64,000 nt of DNA, taken from positions 124,001-188,000 of the forward strand of contig NZ_BDEL01000001.1 in the NCBI RefSeq assembly GCF_001685485.1, read 5' to 3'. The notes below the pieces were generated by a model. The model saw nothing but the letters and a program-made list of their open reading frames with translations, was not told the origin of the DNA and ran no database searches. Origin of the DNA: Formosa haliotis (GTDB lineage: Bacteria > Bacteroidota > Bacteroidia > Flavobacteriales > Flavobacteriaceae). Of the stretch, positions 9,834-19,853 are shown piece after piece; the first letter of the stretch is position 1; each line of letters begins with the position of its first letter. The position numbers and the translations under genes are program-made.

Positions 9834-11204
9834 ATGAGAATAAGATTCAGTTTCATATTAATGTGTTTGGTTTTAATCATTGGTCAAACAGTGTTGGCGC
9901 AATCAAAATCAGATAAACCTAATATCATTTTCATTTTTGCAGATGATTGGGGGTATGGCGATTTAAGTGCTCATGGAAGTACTTGGGTTGAAACACCTCA
10001 CATAGATAAAATGATTGCCGATGGTATGGATTTTTCCAATTTCACCGTAAACAGTCCGGTGTGTTCGCCTAGTAGGGTAGCGGTAATGACGGGGCAATTT
10101 CCTGCGAGACAGAGTATTCATCAGCATTTTCAAGGATGGAAAGCGCATGTGCAGAGAGGGATGCCAGATTGGATGGATCCTTCAGATATGTCTTTACCAA
10201 GAGAATTTCAAAAGGCAGGTTACGTAACGGGGCATTTTGGGAAATGGCATTTAGGATGGTCTGCTAAAGATGCACCAACGGAAAACGAATATGGATACGA
10301 TGAGTATGCTACGTTTAACGGTTCTAAAACTATCGATATTCCAAAGGCCGGATCTATAGGTGTAGATTATGCCGAAGATTTTATTAAGCGTCATAAAGAT
10401 CAGCCGTTTTTTATCAATTTATGGTTACATGAAGCGCATACGGCACATTATCCTCAAGAACGATTTATGAACCAATTTGGTGAGTTGGATGAACAAAAAC
10501 AAGTATATGCTTCAATAATTGCAGAAGGAGATGAAGCTGTTGGCCGAATCACAAAATTATTAAAAGCTTTAGGACTAGAGGAAAACACTTTGGTCGTGTT
10601 TTCAACAGATAATGGGCCTGAATGGGAAGGTGGTGAAGATGAAAAGCAACATAAGGGAGATCCCGTTGGCTTAGGAAAATATTATTCAGTAGGAGAAACA
10701 GGCGGACTTAAAGGTCAGAAAAGATCTTTGTTCGCAGGAGGAATTCGGGTGCCTTTTGTAGCCAAGTGGCCAAATGTCATTCCAAAAGGTGTTAAAGATG
10801 ATAATTCTGTGGTGACAGCGGTAGACTTATTGCCAACGTTTTTAGAAGCTGCTAATATCCCGATGCCTGAAGATTATAAACCAGACGGAGAAAGTATGAT
10901 GCGAGCATTAACAGGAAAGAGATTTACAAGAAGTAAACCTATTTTCTGGGAATGGAAAGGTGGAACTAGTAAAGCTTATACTTGGCCAACTTTAGGGGTT
11001 AGAGATGGCGATTGGAAATTAGTAGTTGATGTTACGGGTAATAAATACGAATTATTTAACCTTAAAAATGATTGGAAAGAAGATCATGATTTAGCTAAAA
11101 GTAACCCTAAAAAAGCACAAGAACTTTTAGAAGAAATTAAAGAATGGAAAGCAACACTTCCAACAGAACCACGAGCAAGTTGTTTGTCTTCGGTTAGAAA
11201 ATAA
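9834..11204 (+). CDS. Sulfatase (S1 family), CSPSR type
   Basis: Second sulfatase of the first operon, 456 residues, with a signal peptide (ending TVLAQS) and no lipobox. Motifs: 'PNIIFIFADDWGYGDLSAHG' (metal site), C-S-P-S-R with the formylglycine Cys at residue 77, 'GKWHLGW', and 'FSTDNGPEWEGG'. 'SVGETGGLKGQKRSLFAGGIRVP' corresponds to the substrate-pocket strand. It lacks the extra C-terminal domain of its upstream neighbour. The different signature and length suggest another S1 subfamily and another sulfate position or linkage. It starts 12 bp after the previous gene and ends 22 bp before the next. Confidence 0.9.
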   Translation: MRIRFSFILMCLVLIIGQTVLAQSKSDKPNIIFIFADDWGYGDLSAHGSTWVETPHIDKMIADGMDFSNFTVNSPVCSPSRVAVMTGQFPARQSIHQHFQGWKAHVQRGMPDWMDPSDMSLPREFQKAGYVTGHFGKWHLGWSAKDAPTENEYGYDEYATFNGSKTIDIPKAGSIGVDYAEDFIKRHKDQPFFINLWLHEAHTAHYPQERFMNQFGELDEQKQVYASIIAEGDEAVGRITKLLKALGLEENTLVVFSTDNGPEWEGGEDEKQHKGDPVGLGKYYSVGETGGLKGQKRSLFAGGIRVPFVAKWPNVIPKGVKDDNSVVTAVDLLPTFLEAANIPMPEDYKPDGESMMRALTGKRFTRSKPIFWEWKGGTSKAYTWPTLGVRDGDWKLVVDVTGNKYELFNLKNDWKEDHDLAKSNPKKAQELLEEIKEWKATLPTEPRASCLSSVRK

Positions 11205-11226
11205 AGAGTAGAAAAGCATTTATAAA

Positions 11227-12735
11227 ATGAAAAACTTAATGTTACAACATATAAAAATTGGAGTCCTAGTATTTGTTATAGGGTTTACTAGCTGTAAACA
11301 AAATCAAGCTAAAACTGTGGAGCGGGTACAAGACGAGGAACCATCATCGTTGACTTACGAACAAATGAGTGCCTCTAAAGAGGTAGCGAAGGAAGCCTTT
11401 AATGATGCCAAATATGGGATGTTTATTCATTGGGGATTATACGCTATTCCTGGAGGTATTTGGAAAGGAAAAAAAATGGAGGAGTTAAAAGGGCCTAGAG
11501 TAGCAGAATGGATACAATTTGGTGCAGAAATCCCTAGAGCTGAATATGCAGAATTAGCGACTCAGTTTAATCCAATACATTTTGATGCCGATGGTGTTGC
11601 AAAACTGGCTAAAGATGCAGGAATGAAATATTTAGTGATTACCTCTAAACATCATGATGGTTTTGCAATGTATGACTCTAAAGTGAGTGACTATGATGTA
11701 GTTGACGCTAGTCCATATGCTAAAGATATTGTTAAGGAATTATATGATGCTTGTGAGAAATACGATATCGATTTCGGTTTGTACTATTCGCATAATATAG
11801 ACTGGATGGACGGGAATGATTGTGGACTTTCAGAATATTTAGCAGCAGGAGGAGAAGAACTTCCTCGAGTAAAGCGTAAGGCAGGAGTAAATACTTGGGA
11901 TCCGAGTCCAAATACGTTTACAGAGTATTTAGAAAACAAGGCTTATCCTCAGGTAAAGGAAATACTAACAAAATTCCCTAATATGACTACGCTGTGGTAT
12001 GATTATCCACATTATGTGACTCCAGATGAAAGTATGGAATTTTATAAAATTGCTTACGACTTGCAACCTAATATGCTAGTGAATTCTAGGGTAGGCAACG
12101 ATTTAGGTGATTTTGATATTCCAGGAGATAATAAAATTCCTACCGACCATCTGGCCATAACAAAACCTTGGCAAACCGTAGGGACAACCAATAATTCATG
12201 GGGTTATAAGTCTTACGACCATGATTGGAAATCTGTAAAAGAATTATTGTTTTGGCTAACAGAAATAGTGAGCAAGGGGGGAAATTATATGTTGAACATT
12301 GGCCCAGATGCATTAGGTGATGTACCTGAAGAATCGGTTAATAATTTATTAGAAGTAGGGAAGTTTTTAGAGGTAAATGGCGAAGCGATTTACAATACGA
12401 GAAAATGGAAAGTGACTCATGAAGGTCCAACAAAAATAGAAATGAATGGAACGCATGATCGTGCGAATAAAGCAGATTTAAAATTTGAATTTACACCAAA
12501 TGATTTTTGGTTTACTAAAAAGGAACATACCATTTATGCCATTTCATTAGCAAACCCAAAAGCTCCCGTGGTTATTAAAAGTATCACTAGAGATGCTGCT
12601 GGTCCTGTAAAAGCGGTGAGTCTTTTAGGAAGTGATGAAAAAATAGCATGGAAACAAACCGATGAAGGTTTAGAAGTTGACTTAGGTACAGCACAAGAGA
12701 ATCCAAATGGTTATGCACTTAAAATAGAAATATAA
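11227..12735 (+). CDS. GH29 alpha-L-fucosidase, lipoprotein
   Basis: A second GH29 in the first operon, 502 residues, with a lipoprotein signal ending FTSCKQ. Landmarks: '[19 protein letters not shown]', '[24 protein letters not shown]', '[11 protein letters not shown]' and 'TLWYDYPHY'. The Asp at about residue 259 occupies the nucleophile place. '[19 protein letters not shown]' is the usual end of the GH29 barrel. The residues after the nucleophile (YP instead of the common TP or DG) differ from the other copies, so a different linkage or subsite preference is plausible. Surface or periplasmic anchoring through the lipobox is inferred. The gap to the SGNH esterase gene is 6 bp. Confidence 0.88.
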   Translation: MKNLMLQHIKIGVLVFVIGFTSCKQNQAKTVERVQDEEPSSLTYEQMSASKEVAKEAFNDAKYGMFIHWGLYAIPGGIWKGKKMEELKGPRVAEWIQFGAEIPRAEYAELATQFNPIHFDADGVAKLAKDAGMKYLVITSKHHDGFAMYDSKVSDYDVVDASPYAKDIVKELYDACEKYDIDFGLYYSHNIDWMDGNDCGLSEYLAAGGEELPRVKRKAGVNTWDPSPNTFTEYLENKAYPQVKEILTKFPNMTTLWYDYPHYVTPDESMEFYKIAYDLQPNMLVNSRVGNDLGDFDIPGDNKIPTDHLAITKPWQTVGTTNNSWGYKSYDHDWKSVKELLFWLTEIVSKGGNYMLNIGPDALGDVPEESVNNLLEVGKFLEVNGEAIYNTRKWKVTHEGPTKIEMNGTHDRANKADLKFEFTPNDFWFTKKEHTIYAISLANPKAPVVIKSITRDAAGPVKAVSLLGSDEKIAWKQTDEGLEVDLGTAQENPNGYALKIEI

Positions 12736-12741
12736 ATAAAA

Positions 12742-13611
12742 ATGAATAGGAGATCGTCTGTTAAATTAATTGGAGCATTAGGCTTAACATTATTATTACC
12801 GGTTCGCATGTTAGGAATGGTAATTAATGAAGGTTGTGAAGCTTGTGCTGCTGCCTGGAGAAATCTAAGCAAATTTAATGCGACACGTTATCCGTTTAGA
12901 TATATAGAGCCAACTAATGGTTTGCCAAAAGTGTTTCTATATGGCGATTCTATTTCTATAGGATATACTGAATATGTAAGAGCAACATTTGAAGGCAAAG
13001 CAGATGTAATGCGATTACATGTTAATGGAAGTTCTAGTGATCAAGTTATACTAAGAATGGAAACGTTTAGAAAAGCATTGTTTCAACCCTTTTTAAAAGA
13101 GGGCTGGACATTTTCTTGGGATGTTATTCATTTTAACGTGGGATTACATGATTTGAAATATGTGTATAACGGAAAATTAGATAAAGAAAAAGGTAAACAA
13201 GTTTCAACTTTAAAAGTATATGAAGATAACCTAAGAAATACCATCACTTATCTTAAAGAAACCTATCCTAAAGCGAAATTAATTTTCGCAACCACAACAC
13301 CAGTTCCTGAAGGAGAAGAAGGTCGCGTACATGGAGATGCTAACAAATATAATGAGGTAGCCTTGACGGTCATGAAATCGCATCCGGATATTGTTATTAA
13401 CGATTTGTACACCTATGCCATACCAGTTCAAAAAGAATTTGCAGATGGTCCCGGGAATGTGCACTATACAGCTGAAGGCTATAGATTACTAGGGATAGAA
13501 GTTGCAAATTCCATTGGAAATGTACTAGATATAAAACCTAAGGAATGCCCTTCAGTCGAAGCTATAACTGCTAAATTTAATGCTTATGAAACTAAAAACA
13601 AATCAGAATAG
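12742..13611 (+). CDS. SGNH/GDSL-type esterase
   Basis: Predicted carbohydrate O-acyl (probably acetyl) esterase of 289 residues. SGNH blocks are visible: block I 'LYGDSISIG' with Ser near residue 70, an Asn/His block 'HFNVGLHDL', and a C-terminal His in 'NVHYTAEGYRLLG'. The usual D-x-x-H is replaced here by N-x-H spacing, so the triad Asp should be checked. The N-terminus (RRSSVKLIGALGLTLLLPV) looks like a signal with paired Arg, possibly Tat-like. Fucoidans are often O-acetylated, so deacetylation before desulfation and fucose removal fits the context (inference). The sulfatase start lies 1 bp after its stop. Confidence 0.82.
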   Translation: MNRRSSVKLIGALGLTLLLPVRMLGMVINEGCEACAAAWRNLSKFNATRYPFRYIEPTNGLPKVFLYGDSISIGYTEYVRATFEGKADVMRLHVNGSSSDQVILRMETFRKALFQPFLKEGWTFSWDVIHFNVGLHDLKYVYNGKLDKEKGKQVSTLKVYEDNLRNTITYLKETYPKAKLIFATTTPVPEGEEGRVHGDANKYNEVALTVMKSHPDIVINDLYTYAIPVQKEFADGPGNVHYTAEGYRLLGIEVANSIGNVLDIKPKECPSVEAITAKFNAYETKNKSE

Positions 13612-13612
13612 T

Positions 13613-15100
13613 ATGCAATTTAAACATGTACTCTTATTCACATTAATCTTAGGTCTTTTTGGATTTCAGTCAGGTCATTCCCAAACAAAAAAAGATAGTA
13701 AGCCTAATATTATTTTCTTTTTTACCGATGATCAGTCTTACGATACTATGAAGGATTTTGGCAATAAAGTTACACAAACACCCAATTTAGATGATTTAGC
13801 GAGCAATGGTGTATCGTTTTTAAGACATTATAATACCACCGCTATTTGTATGGCAAGTCGTGCTAACGTGATGACTGGTCAATACGAATATAAAACGGGT
13901 TGTAATTTCGATCACGGGTCTTTAGGCACAAAGCAGTGGTCTACATCATATCCTGTATTGCTTAAAAAGGCAGGGTATCGTGTAGGTTTTGCCGGAAAGT
14001 TCGGCTTCTCAATTTCAGATACCAATGGAGGCTGGGGAGAAGAAGGCGAAGTTGCAAAACATGATTTTGATTTTTGGGGAGGTGGCTCGCATCAAACTTC
14101 ATATAAAACCAAAGAGAATAAATATATGGTAAAATATGCTGAAGCATATCCGCATAGTACACGAGCCTATGGTGCAGCATCTATCGATTTTATAAACGAA
14201 TCGGTAGAGAAGGGCGAACCATTTTGTATGAGTGTATTTTTTAAAGCACCACACAGACCAGTTCAACCAGACCCTATGTTTGATGATGTGTATAAAGATG
14301 TGGTTTTCGATAAATTACCAAACTACGGAAGAAAAGCAGGCGAGCATTTAGCGAAACAATCTAGAATGGGAAGACAATACCCAAGGTTTGTAGAGTGGGG
14401 TTATGATAAAGAAGATACCTACCAAGAAGCATTACGCAAATACAATCAGCTTATTTATGGGGTAGATTATTCTATCGGTATGGTGTTAGAGCAACTAAAA
14501 AAATTAAAAATAGACGGCAATACTATTATTATATTTTCTTCAGATAACGGTTATTTTAATGGGTCTCATGGTTTTGGATCTAAGGTTTTGCCTTACGAAG
14601 AAGGGGCTAGAACACCACTTATTATTGTAGATCCACGTCAAAAAAATAAAGCTATTAAAACGTCTGCTTTAACGGGAAATGTAGATATCACAGCAACCAT
14701 TTTAGATTATGCAGGGGTGTCTGTTCCAGAAATTTACGATGGGAAGAGTATTCGGCCTTTAGTAGAAAACCCAAATACACAAATTAGAGCTACACTGCCT
14801 ATAATTCAAGTCTGGGGACCTCAAGCAACACATTGTCTTACTGTTATGGACGATCGATTTAAGTATGTCTATTGGTATTATAAAGATGAAGCAGAAAACA
14901 TGTATCCAACAGAAGAATTGTTCGACATTAAAAACGATCCTTACGAAATGGTAAACTTAGCAAATCAAACAAAATATAAATCAAAACTAACTTATATGAG
15001 AAAATTATATGACAAACAATTAAACCACTGGAAAACTGAAGGCGTAAAGTACAATGGGTATGAAAAATATGGCGCATTGTTTAAAAGAGCCTTGAATTAA
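13613..15100 (+). CDS. Sulfatase (S1 family), atypical CMASR signature
   Basis: Third sulfatase of the operon, 495 residues from the ATG at 13613, which starts 1 nt after the esterase stop. An upstream ATG at 13580 overlaps that gene and precedes the signal peptide, so it is not preferred. Signal peptide MQFKHVLLFTL...GHSQ. The metal site 'PNIIFFFTDDQSYDTM' is present. The formylglycine motif reads C-M-A-S-R (Cys at residue 79): Ala replaces the usual Pro, giving the C-x-A-x-R variant known among S1 sulfatases. 'FSSDNGYFNGSHGFGSKVLPYEEGARTPL' is the substrate-side loop. Closest in style to arylsulfatase/iduronate-sulfatase-like S1 subfamilies. Distinct from the other six here and therefore probably of distinct specificity. 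Confidence 0.9.
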   Translation: MQFKHVLLFTLILGLFGFQSGHSQTKKDSKPNIIFFFTDDQSYDTMKDFGNKVTQTPNLDDLASNGVSFLRHYNTTAICMASRANVMTGQYEYKTGCNFDHGSLGTKQWSTSYPVLLKKAGYRVGFAGKFGFSISDTNGGWGEEGEVAKHDFDFWGGGSHQTSYKTKENKYMVKYAEAYPHSTRAYGAASIDFINESVEKGEPFCMSVFFKAPHRPVQPDPMFDDVYKDVVFDKLPNYGRKAGEHLAKQSRMGRQYPRFVEWGYDKEDTYQEALRKYNQLIYGVDYSIGMVLEQLKKLKIDGNTIIIFSSDNGYFNGSHGFGSKVLPYEEGARTPLIIVDPRQKNKAIKTSALTGNVDITATILDYAGVSVPEIYDGKSIRPLVENPNTQIRATLPIIQVWGPQATHCLTVMDDRFKYVYWYYKDEAENMYPTEELFDIKNDPYEMVNLANQTKYKSKLTYMRKLYDKQLNHWKTEGVKYNGYEKYGALFKRALN

Positions 15101-15146
15101 AAATAATAGTAAAAGAGAACGAACTAACACCAAAATTAAATTAATT

Positions 15147-18110
15147 ATGACGAAATTTTTAACCACAATTTTTGTTTTTATGATTTCCTTAAGTGCCTTT
15201 TCTCAAGAAAGGGATATTAAGGGGAAGGTAATGGATAAAGAGGGGATACCATTGGCAGGAGCAACCTTAATTATTAAAGGAACGAATAAGGGGACGACTA
15301 CTGACTTTGATGGTCTTTTTACCCTAGAAACGAAAACAGGAGACATTTTAGAAATCTCTTATGTTGGAATGAAAAAACAAACAATCAACGTAGGACAATC
15401 GAGCACGCTTAATATAACCATGGAAGAAGATGCTGCCGCGTTAGATGAAGTGATTGTTATTGGTTATGGGACAGTTAAAAAAACAGATTTAACAGGATCC
15501 GTAGCAGTTGTAGATACCAAAGAAGCTTTTGTTTCACCAACAGCTTCGGTACAAGATGGACTTCAAGGTAGAGCTTCTGGGGTTCAAGTAACTTCTAACG
15601 GAGGAGCACCTGGTACAACACCAACGGTTGTGATTCGTGGAGGTAATTCTATTACCGGAGGTAATGGACCTTTATATGTAGTAGATGGCTATGTTGGGGC
15701 TGGTAATATTGGTGATTTAAACCCGAACGACATTGAAACAATGCAAGTATTAAAAGATGCTTCTGCTACAGCAATATACGGAGCAAGAGGAACCAATGGT
15801 GTTGTTTTAATTACAACTAAACAAGGTAAAATAGGTAAGCCAACAGTTAATTTAAAAGTAACTAGTGGTTTACAAAGATTGCCTAATCAGCTTGATGTTC
15901 AAACGCCTAGAGAATTAGCAGCGTGGCAAAACAGTATTGTTCAGGACCAAGATAATTTGCCTTTCGATTTGGATAATCTTCCTGGAGGAGAAACAAATTG
16001 GCAAGATGTAATGACTAGAACTGCATCAATATCTGAATACCAATTATCGGTAAGCGGTGGAACAGAGAATACAAAGTATTTCTTATCTACAGGATATTTA
16101 GATCAAGAAGGTATTATTAAAGGCTCAGAATACCAACGTTATTCTTTACGTTCAAATGTGAGTACAAATATTTCTAAGGTATTTAAGGTGGGAGTAAATT
16201 TGTTACTATCTAGAACAGAACGAGATAATAACGATATTTCTTTTCAAAATTTATTACGTGAAGATCCTTCTAAGCCAGTTTACGGAGACGATGGGGCGTA
16301 CTATGTAGGTTTTAATCCAATTTTAGGTACACAAACAGATCACTTGTTGGCGAATGCAGAATTAAATCAAAACGATGTAAGACAGGATAAAGCTTTTGTT
16401 AATACCTTCGTTCAAGCTTCAATTTTAGATAATCTTACTATTACGTCTACCCTTAGTGCAGATGTGCTATATAGTACAAGTCATTCATTTGTGCCATCAA
16501 CTAATCCATCAAAAATATTAAATAATAACCAGTTAGCTTCAGGAAGTATAGCAACATTTTATGATGTAGATTATTTAAATGAGAACACAGTTCATTATAA
16601 CGAAATTTGGGGTAATCATTCTATCGATGTCGTTAGTGGTATTACCTTTCAAACGCATCATAGAAATAATTCAAATACTAATGCTTCCAATATTCCCAGT
16701 GATGGTGTAGGAGTAAATTCACTTCAATTAGCTCCTGCAGAAAATGTAAATGTGTCTTCAGGGTATACAGAAGATCATTTAATAGGGATGTTAGCTAGAG
16801 TAAATTATAGCTTTAAGGACAGATATTTATTAACGGCGTCTATAAGACGAGATGGATCTTCAAGACTTGGAGTTAATGAAAGATGGGAAAATTTCCCTTC
16901 TGTAGGACTTGGATGGAAAATAAAAGATGAACCATGGATGCAAAATGCAAATGCGATTAATAACTTTAAGTTAAGAGCGAGTTATGGTAAAACAGGAAAT
17001 CAAGGAGCAAATCCATTCGTAACGATTGCCAATGTTGGTATTGTAGGAAATACAATCCTAGTAGATGGCGTAAGATTACCAGGAGTACAGCAAGGTCAAT
17101 TAGCAAAACCAGATTTGGGTTGGGAAATTACCAATCAATTTGATGCAGGACTAGAATTAGGTATGTTTAATAACAGATTTTCTGCAGATGTAGATGTGTA
17201 TTATAAGAAAACTGAAAATTTATTACTTAATGAACCTCAACTAGCATTTACAGGAGTAACATCTCAATTAACCAATATTGGTGAAGTAGAAAATAAAGGT
17301 ATCGATGTTACTTTAAGTGGAGTGTTAGTAAGAAGCGATAATTTTGAATGGGATGCTTCTTTAACGATTTCTCATAATAAAAACGAGGTATTAGATTTAG
17401 GGCAAAGCACATTTATTGAGACCAATAGAATAGGTGCTCCTGCTAATGACCGTGCTAGTGAATTAAGAGTTGGACAACCAGTAGGAATTTTTGTTGGAGC
17501 AATTTATGATGGATTTGATCCAGCAACAGGGGAAGCTATTTTTAGAGATATTAGTGGCCCAGATGGTGTGCCAGATGGAGAATATACTGCAGAATATGAT
17601 GATACAGTTATTGGAGATGCTAACCCAGATGTTTATGGTGGTTTCCAAACAAACTTTAGATTAGGGAATTTTGATTTATCTGCGTTTTTCACATTTAGTG
17701 TAGGTAATGAAAATTATAACGAAGAATTTTTCCGTGTAAACGAACCAAATGTGAATAGTTTTGCAGGTATACGTGAAGGTATGTGGACAGCTCAAAACCC
17801 AGATAATGCACGCTATCCAGGTTTTAGTACCTATTCATATAACCGTTCTAGTAGTCTATATTTACAAGATGCTAGTTATTTAAGATTAACAAACCTACAG
17901 TTAGGGTATACCTTACCAACAGATTTAATAAAAGGGTTCAATAAGTTTAGAATGTATGTTACAGGAACTAATTTATTATTAGTAAAGTCTGATGATTATT
18001 TAGGATTCGATCCAGATGTAAACACTTCTAGTGGTCTTACAAGAGGGTTTGATGCAATAGGATACCCACAAAACAGATCGTTTCTTTTTGGAATAGATGT
18101 AACATTTTAA
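15147..18110 (+). CDS. SusC-like TonB-dependent outer-membrane transporter
   Basis: Imports oligosaccharides across the outer membrane with the SusD-like lipoprotein encoded directly downstream. 987 residues: signal peptide (..LSAFSQ), N-terminal carboxypeptidase-regulatory-like domain (about 22-105, 'IKGKVMDKEGIPLAGATLIIKG'), TonB-box region 'DEVIVIGYGTVKK', plug domain with 'YVVDGYVGAGN' and 'IYGARGTNGVVLITTK', and a C-terminal beta-barrel ending in an aromatic-rich strand (FLFGIDVTF). Length is normal for SusC. It is the only SusC in about 61 kb of PUL, so every oligosaccharide released by these enzymes would depend on it or on transporters elsewhere. No anti-sigma-interacting STN domain is seen. 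Confidence 0.95.
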   Translation: MTKFLTTIFVFMISLSAFSQERDIKGKVMDKEGIPLAGATLIIKGTNKGTTTDFDGLFTLETKTGDILEISYVGMKKQTINVGQSSTLNITMEEDAAALDEVIVIGYGTVKKTDLTGSVAVVDTKEAFVSPTASVQDGLQGRASGVQVTSNGGAPGTTPTVVIRGGNSITGGNGPLYVVDGYVGAGNIGDLNPNDIETMQVLKDASATAIYGARGTNGVVLITTKQGKIGKPTVNLKVTSGLQRLPNQLDVQTPRELAAWQNSIVQDQDNLPFDLDNLPGGETNWQDVMTRTASISEYQLSVSGGTENTKYFLSTGYLDQEGIIKGSEYQRYSLRSNVSTNISKVFKVGVNLLLSRTERDNNDISFQNLLREDPSKPVYGDDGAYYVGFNPILGTQTDHLLANAELNQNDVRQDKAFVNTFVQASILDNLTITSTLSADVLYSTSHSFVPSTNPSKILNNNQLASGSIATFYDVDYLNENTVHYNEIWGNHSIDVVSGITFQTHHRNNSNTNASNIPSDGVGVNSLQLAPAENVNVSSGYTEDHLIGMLARVNYSFKDRYLLTASIRRDGSSRLGVNERWENFPSVGLGWKIKDEPWMQNANAINNFKLRASYGKTGNQGANPFVTIANVGIVGNTILVDGVRLPGVQQGQLAKPDLGWEITNQFDAGLELGMFNNRFSADVDVYYKKTENLLLNEPQLAFTGVTSQLTNIGEVENKGIDVTLSGVLVRSDNFEWDASLTISHNKNEVLDLGQSTFIETNRIGAPANDRASELRVGQPVGIFVGAIYDGFDPATGEAIFRDISGPDGVPDGEYTAEYDDTVIGDANPDVYGGFQTNFRLGNFDLSAFFTFSVGNENYNEEFFRVNEPNVNSFAGIREGMWTAQNPDNARYPGFSTYSYNRSSSLYLQDASYLRLTNLQLGYTLPTDLIKGFNKFRMYVTGTNLLLVKSDDYLGFDPDVNTSSGLTRGFDAIGYPQNRSFLFGIDVTF

Positions 18111-18139
18111 GGTATGAATAATTTTAAAATAATAAGAAG

Positions 18140-19708
18140 ATGAAAAATAAATATAGATATATTGTTATAGCACTAGTTACGGTTTTAAGTACTAGTATGA
18201 TAAGTTGTAGCGATTTTTTAGATGAAGATGCTAAAGGATCCTTAACACCAGATACTTTCTTTAAAAATGAGGAAGAGGCTACATTGGCGTTAAACACTTT
18301 AAATGACGAAGTAAATGATTCTGGGTTTAATAATCATTTAGGAACAGATGTTGGGGTGTCAGGAAGAGGTACCCTAGCGGCAGCACATAGAATAGGTGCT
18401 TATGAATATGATGCCGATACCAATCAAATTGTAAATGGGTGGGCTACCGCGTATTCAGCTATTAAAAATGCGAATTTCTTTTTAGCGAGTATTCAAAACT
18501 CAGACTTGTCAGATCAAATAAAAGGAAGAGTAATTGCTCAAATTTTGTTTTTTAGAGCCTATTTTTATTTAAACTTGGCCATTCAGTATGGAGATGTACC
18601 GTATTGGAGAGATGAATTAACCGATATTGCTTCTGTATCTTTATTAGGTAAAACTGATGCAAGCGTAATCATAACCGATATGATTGCAGATTTAGACGAG
18701 GCTATTTCTTCGGGCTATTTATCTGAAGGAAAATGGAATGAAAATGATGGAAGACCTACAATCTGGTCTGCTAAAATGTTAAAAGCATATTGTTATGTTT
18801 GGTTGGCTAAAGATGATGCCTCTCAATGGAATAATGCACTTCCTGTGTTAAAAGATGTAACTTCAAATTCACCTCATCAATTAAATCCTGATTATGCAGA
18901 TATGTATCGCGGTGGTAATGAATATAATGATGAAATTATTTTTGGTAAACAGTATCTTGCAGATGTATATAACAACAATGTAAACTCTACGGCTCACTAT
19001 AATAACCCGGCAGAAACAGGACCTACCAGAAGTGTTATGGGAGATTTAGGTATTGCTCAGGGGTCTGCTCCATTTACTATTAGAAAAAGTTTTGCAGATA
19101 CATGGCCGGATAACGATATAAGAAAAAAATATAATGTTTGGGATCATGAAATATTAGAGGATGGGTCTGAAGTGAATTTCAATTGGATTTATATTCCTAA
19201 GTTAGTTCGTGGGCCTGTACCAACTAGCGATCCATTATTAGCTGAAGCTGAAGTTAATAATATTTCAAATTCTCCAAAGCGTATAATGACTATAGCTGAA
19301 GCCTACTTATTACTTGCTGAAGCAGAGTTTATGAATGGAGGTTCTACAGACGAAGCCCTTGATGCTATTAATAAGATTAGAGAAAGAACTAGCTTACCAC
19401 TTTACACTTCAATAAATCTCGAAGATATTCAAAATGAAAGAGGATGGGAATTATGTGCTGAAGGATTTTGGGGCAGAAAGCGTGATCTTATTCGTTGGGG
19501 AATTTTAGAGTCTACGGTTATTGGTTTACCTGAAGCAGAAGCAGCAGCAGGAGCAAGTGCAACAGCTTTAATCCGTGCACAAGATGAAGCAGATATAATA
19601 TCGGCAGCACCAACGGGAAAATATTATGTATATCCAATTCCTCTTAACGAAATTTTACAGAGTAAAGATATTGGTGGTGCATTAACACAAAATCCACTTT
19701 GGGAATAA
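18140..19708 (+). CDS. SusD-like glycan-binding lipoprotein
   Basis: Surface lipoprotein that forms the lid of the SusC channel and captures glycan. 522 residues with lipobox MISC followed by SDFLDEDAKGSLTPDTFF, a classic SusD N-terminus. The helical TPR-like body includes 'FFRAYFYLNLAIQYGDVPYW', and the C-terminal region has 'IRERTSLPLY', 'ERGWELCAEGFWGRKRDLIRWG' and 'YPIPLNEI'. It lies 29 bp after SusC and is followed by a strong terminator, so the susCD genes end the first operon. Confidence 0.95.
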   Translation: MKNKYRYIVIALVTVLSTSMISCSDFLDEDAKGSLTPDTFFKNEEEATLALNTLNDEVNDSGFNNHLGTDVGVSGRGTLAAAHRIGAYEYDADTNQIVNGWATAYSAIKNANFFLASIQNSDLSDQIKGRVIAQILFFRAYFYLNLAIQYGDVPYWRDELTDIASVSLLGKTDASVIITDMIADLDEAISSGYLSEGKWNENDGRPTIWSAKMLKAYCYVWLAKDDASQWNNALPVLKDVTSNSPHQLNPDYADMYRGGNEYNDEIIFGKQYLADVYNNNVNSTAHYNNPAETGPTRSVMGDLGIAQGSAPFTIRKSFADTWPDNDIRKKYNVWDHEILEDGSEVNFNWIYIPKLVRGPVPTSDPLLAEAEVNNISNSPKRIMTIAEAYLLLAEAEFMNGGSTDEALDAINKIRERTSLPLYTSINLEDIQNERGWELCAEGFWGRKRDLIRWGILESTVIGLPEAEAAAGASATALIRAQDEADIISAAPTGKYYVYPIPLNEILQSKDIGGALTQNPLWE

Positions 19709-19758
19709 GCCTAATACGTTCATTTAGGATCATGTAAATTTTGGTCTAAAGTTTCTGT

Positions 19759-19801
19759 AAATAAATGCATTGGGTACTTGTTGTCCAATGCATTTATTTT
19801 T
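19759..19801 (+). terminator. Strong hairpin terminator after susD
   Basis: A perfect 15-bp stem: left arm 19759-19773 (AAATAAATGCATTGG), right arm 19785-19799, 11-nt loop, then T residues. It separates the SusC/SusD operon from the long enzyme operon. The downstream genes may be read by partial read-through or from a promoter in 19802-19853, where I see no convincing consensus. Confidence 0.85.
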
Positions 19802-19853
19802 CTATAAATGAATTATTGAAAAGTTTGAGTTACACTTTTTAATTCTGAATAAA

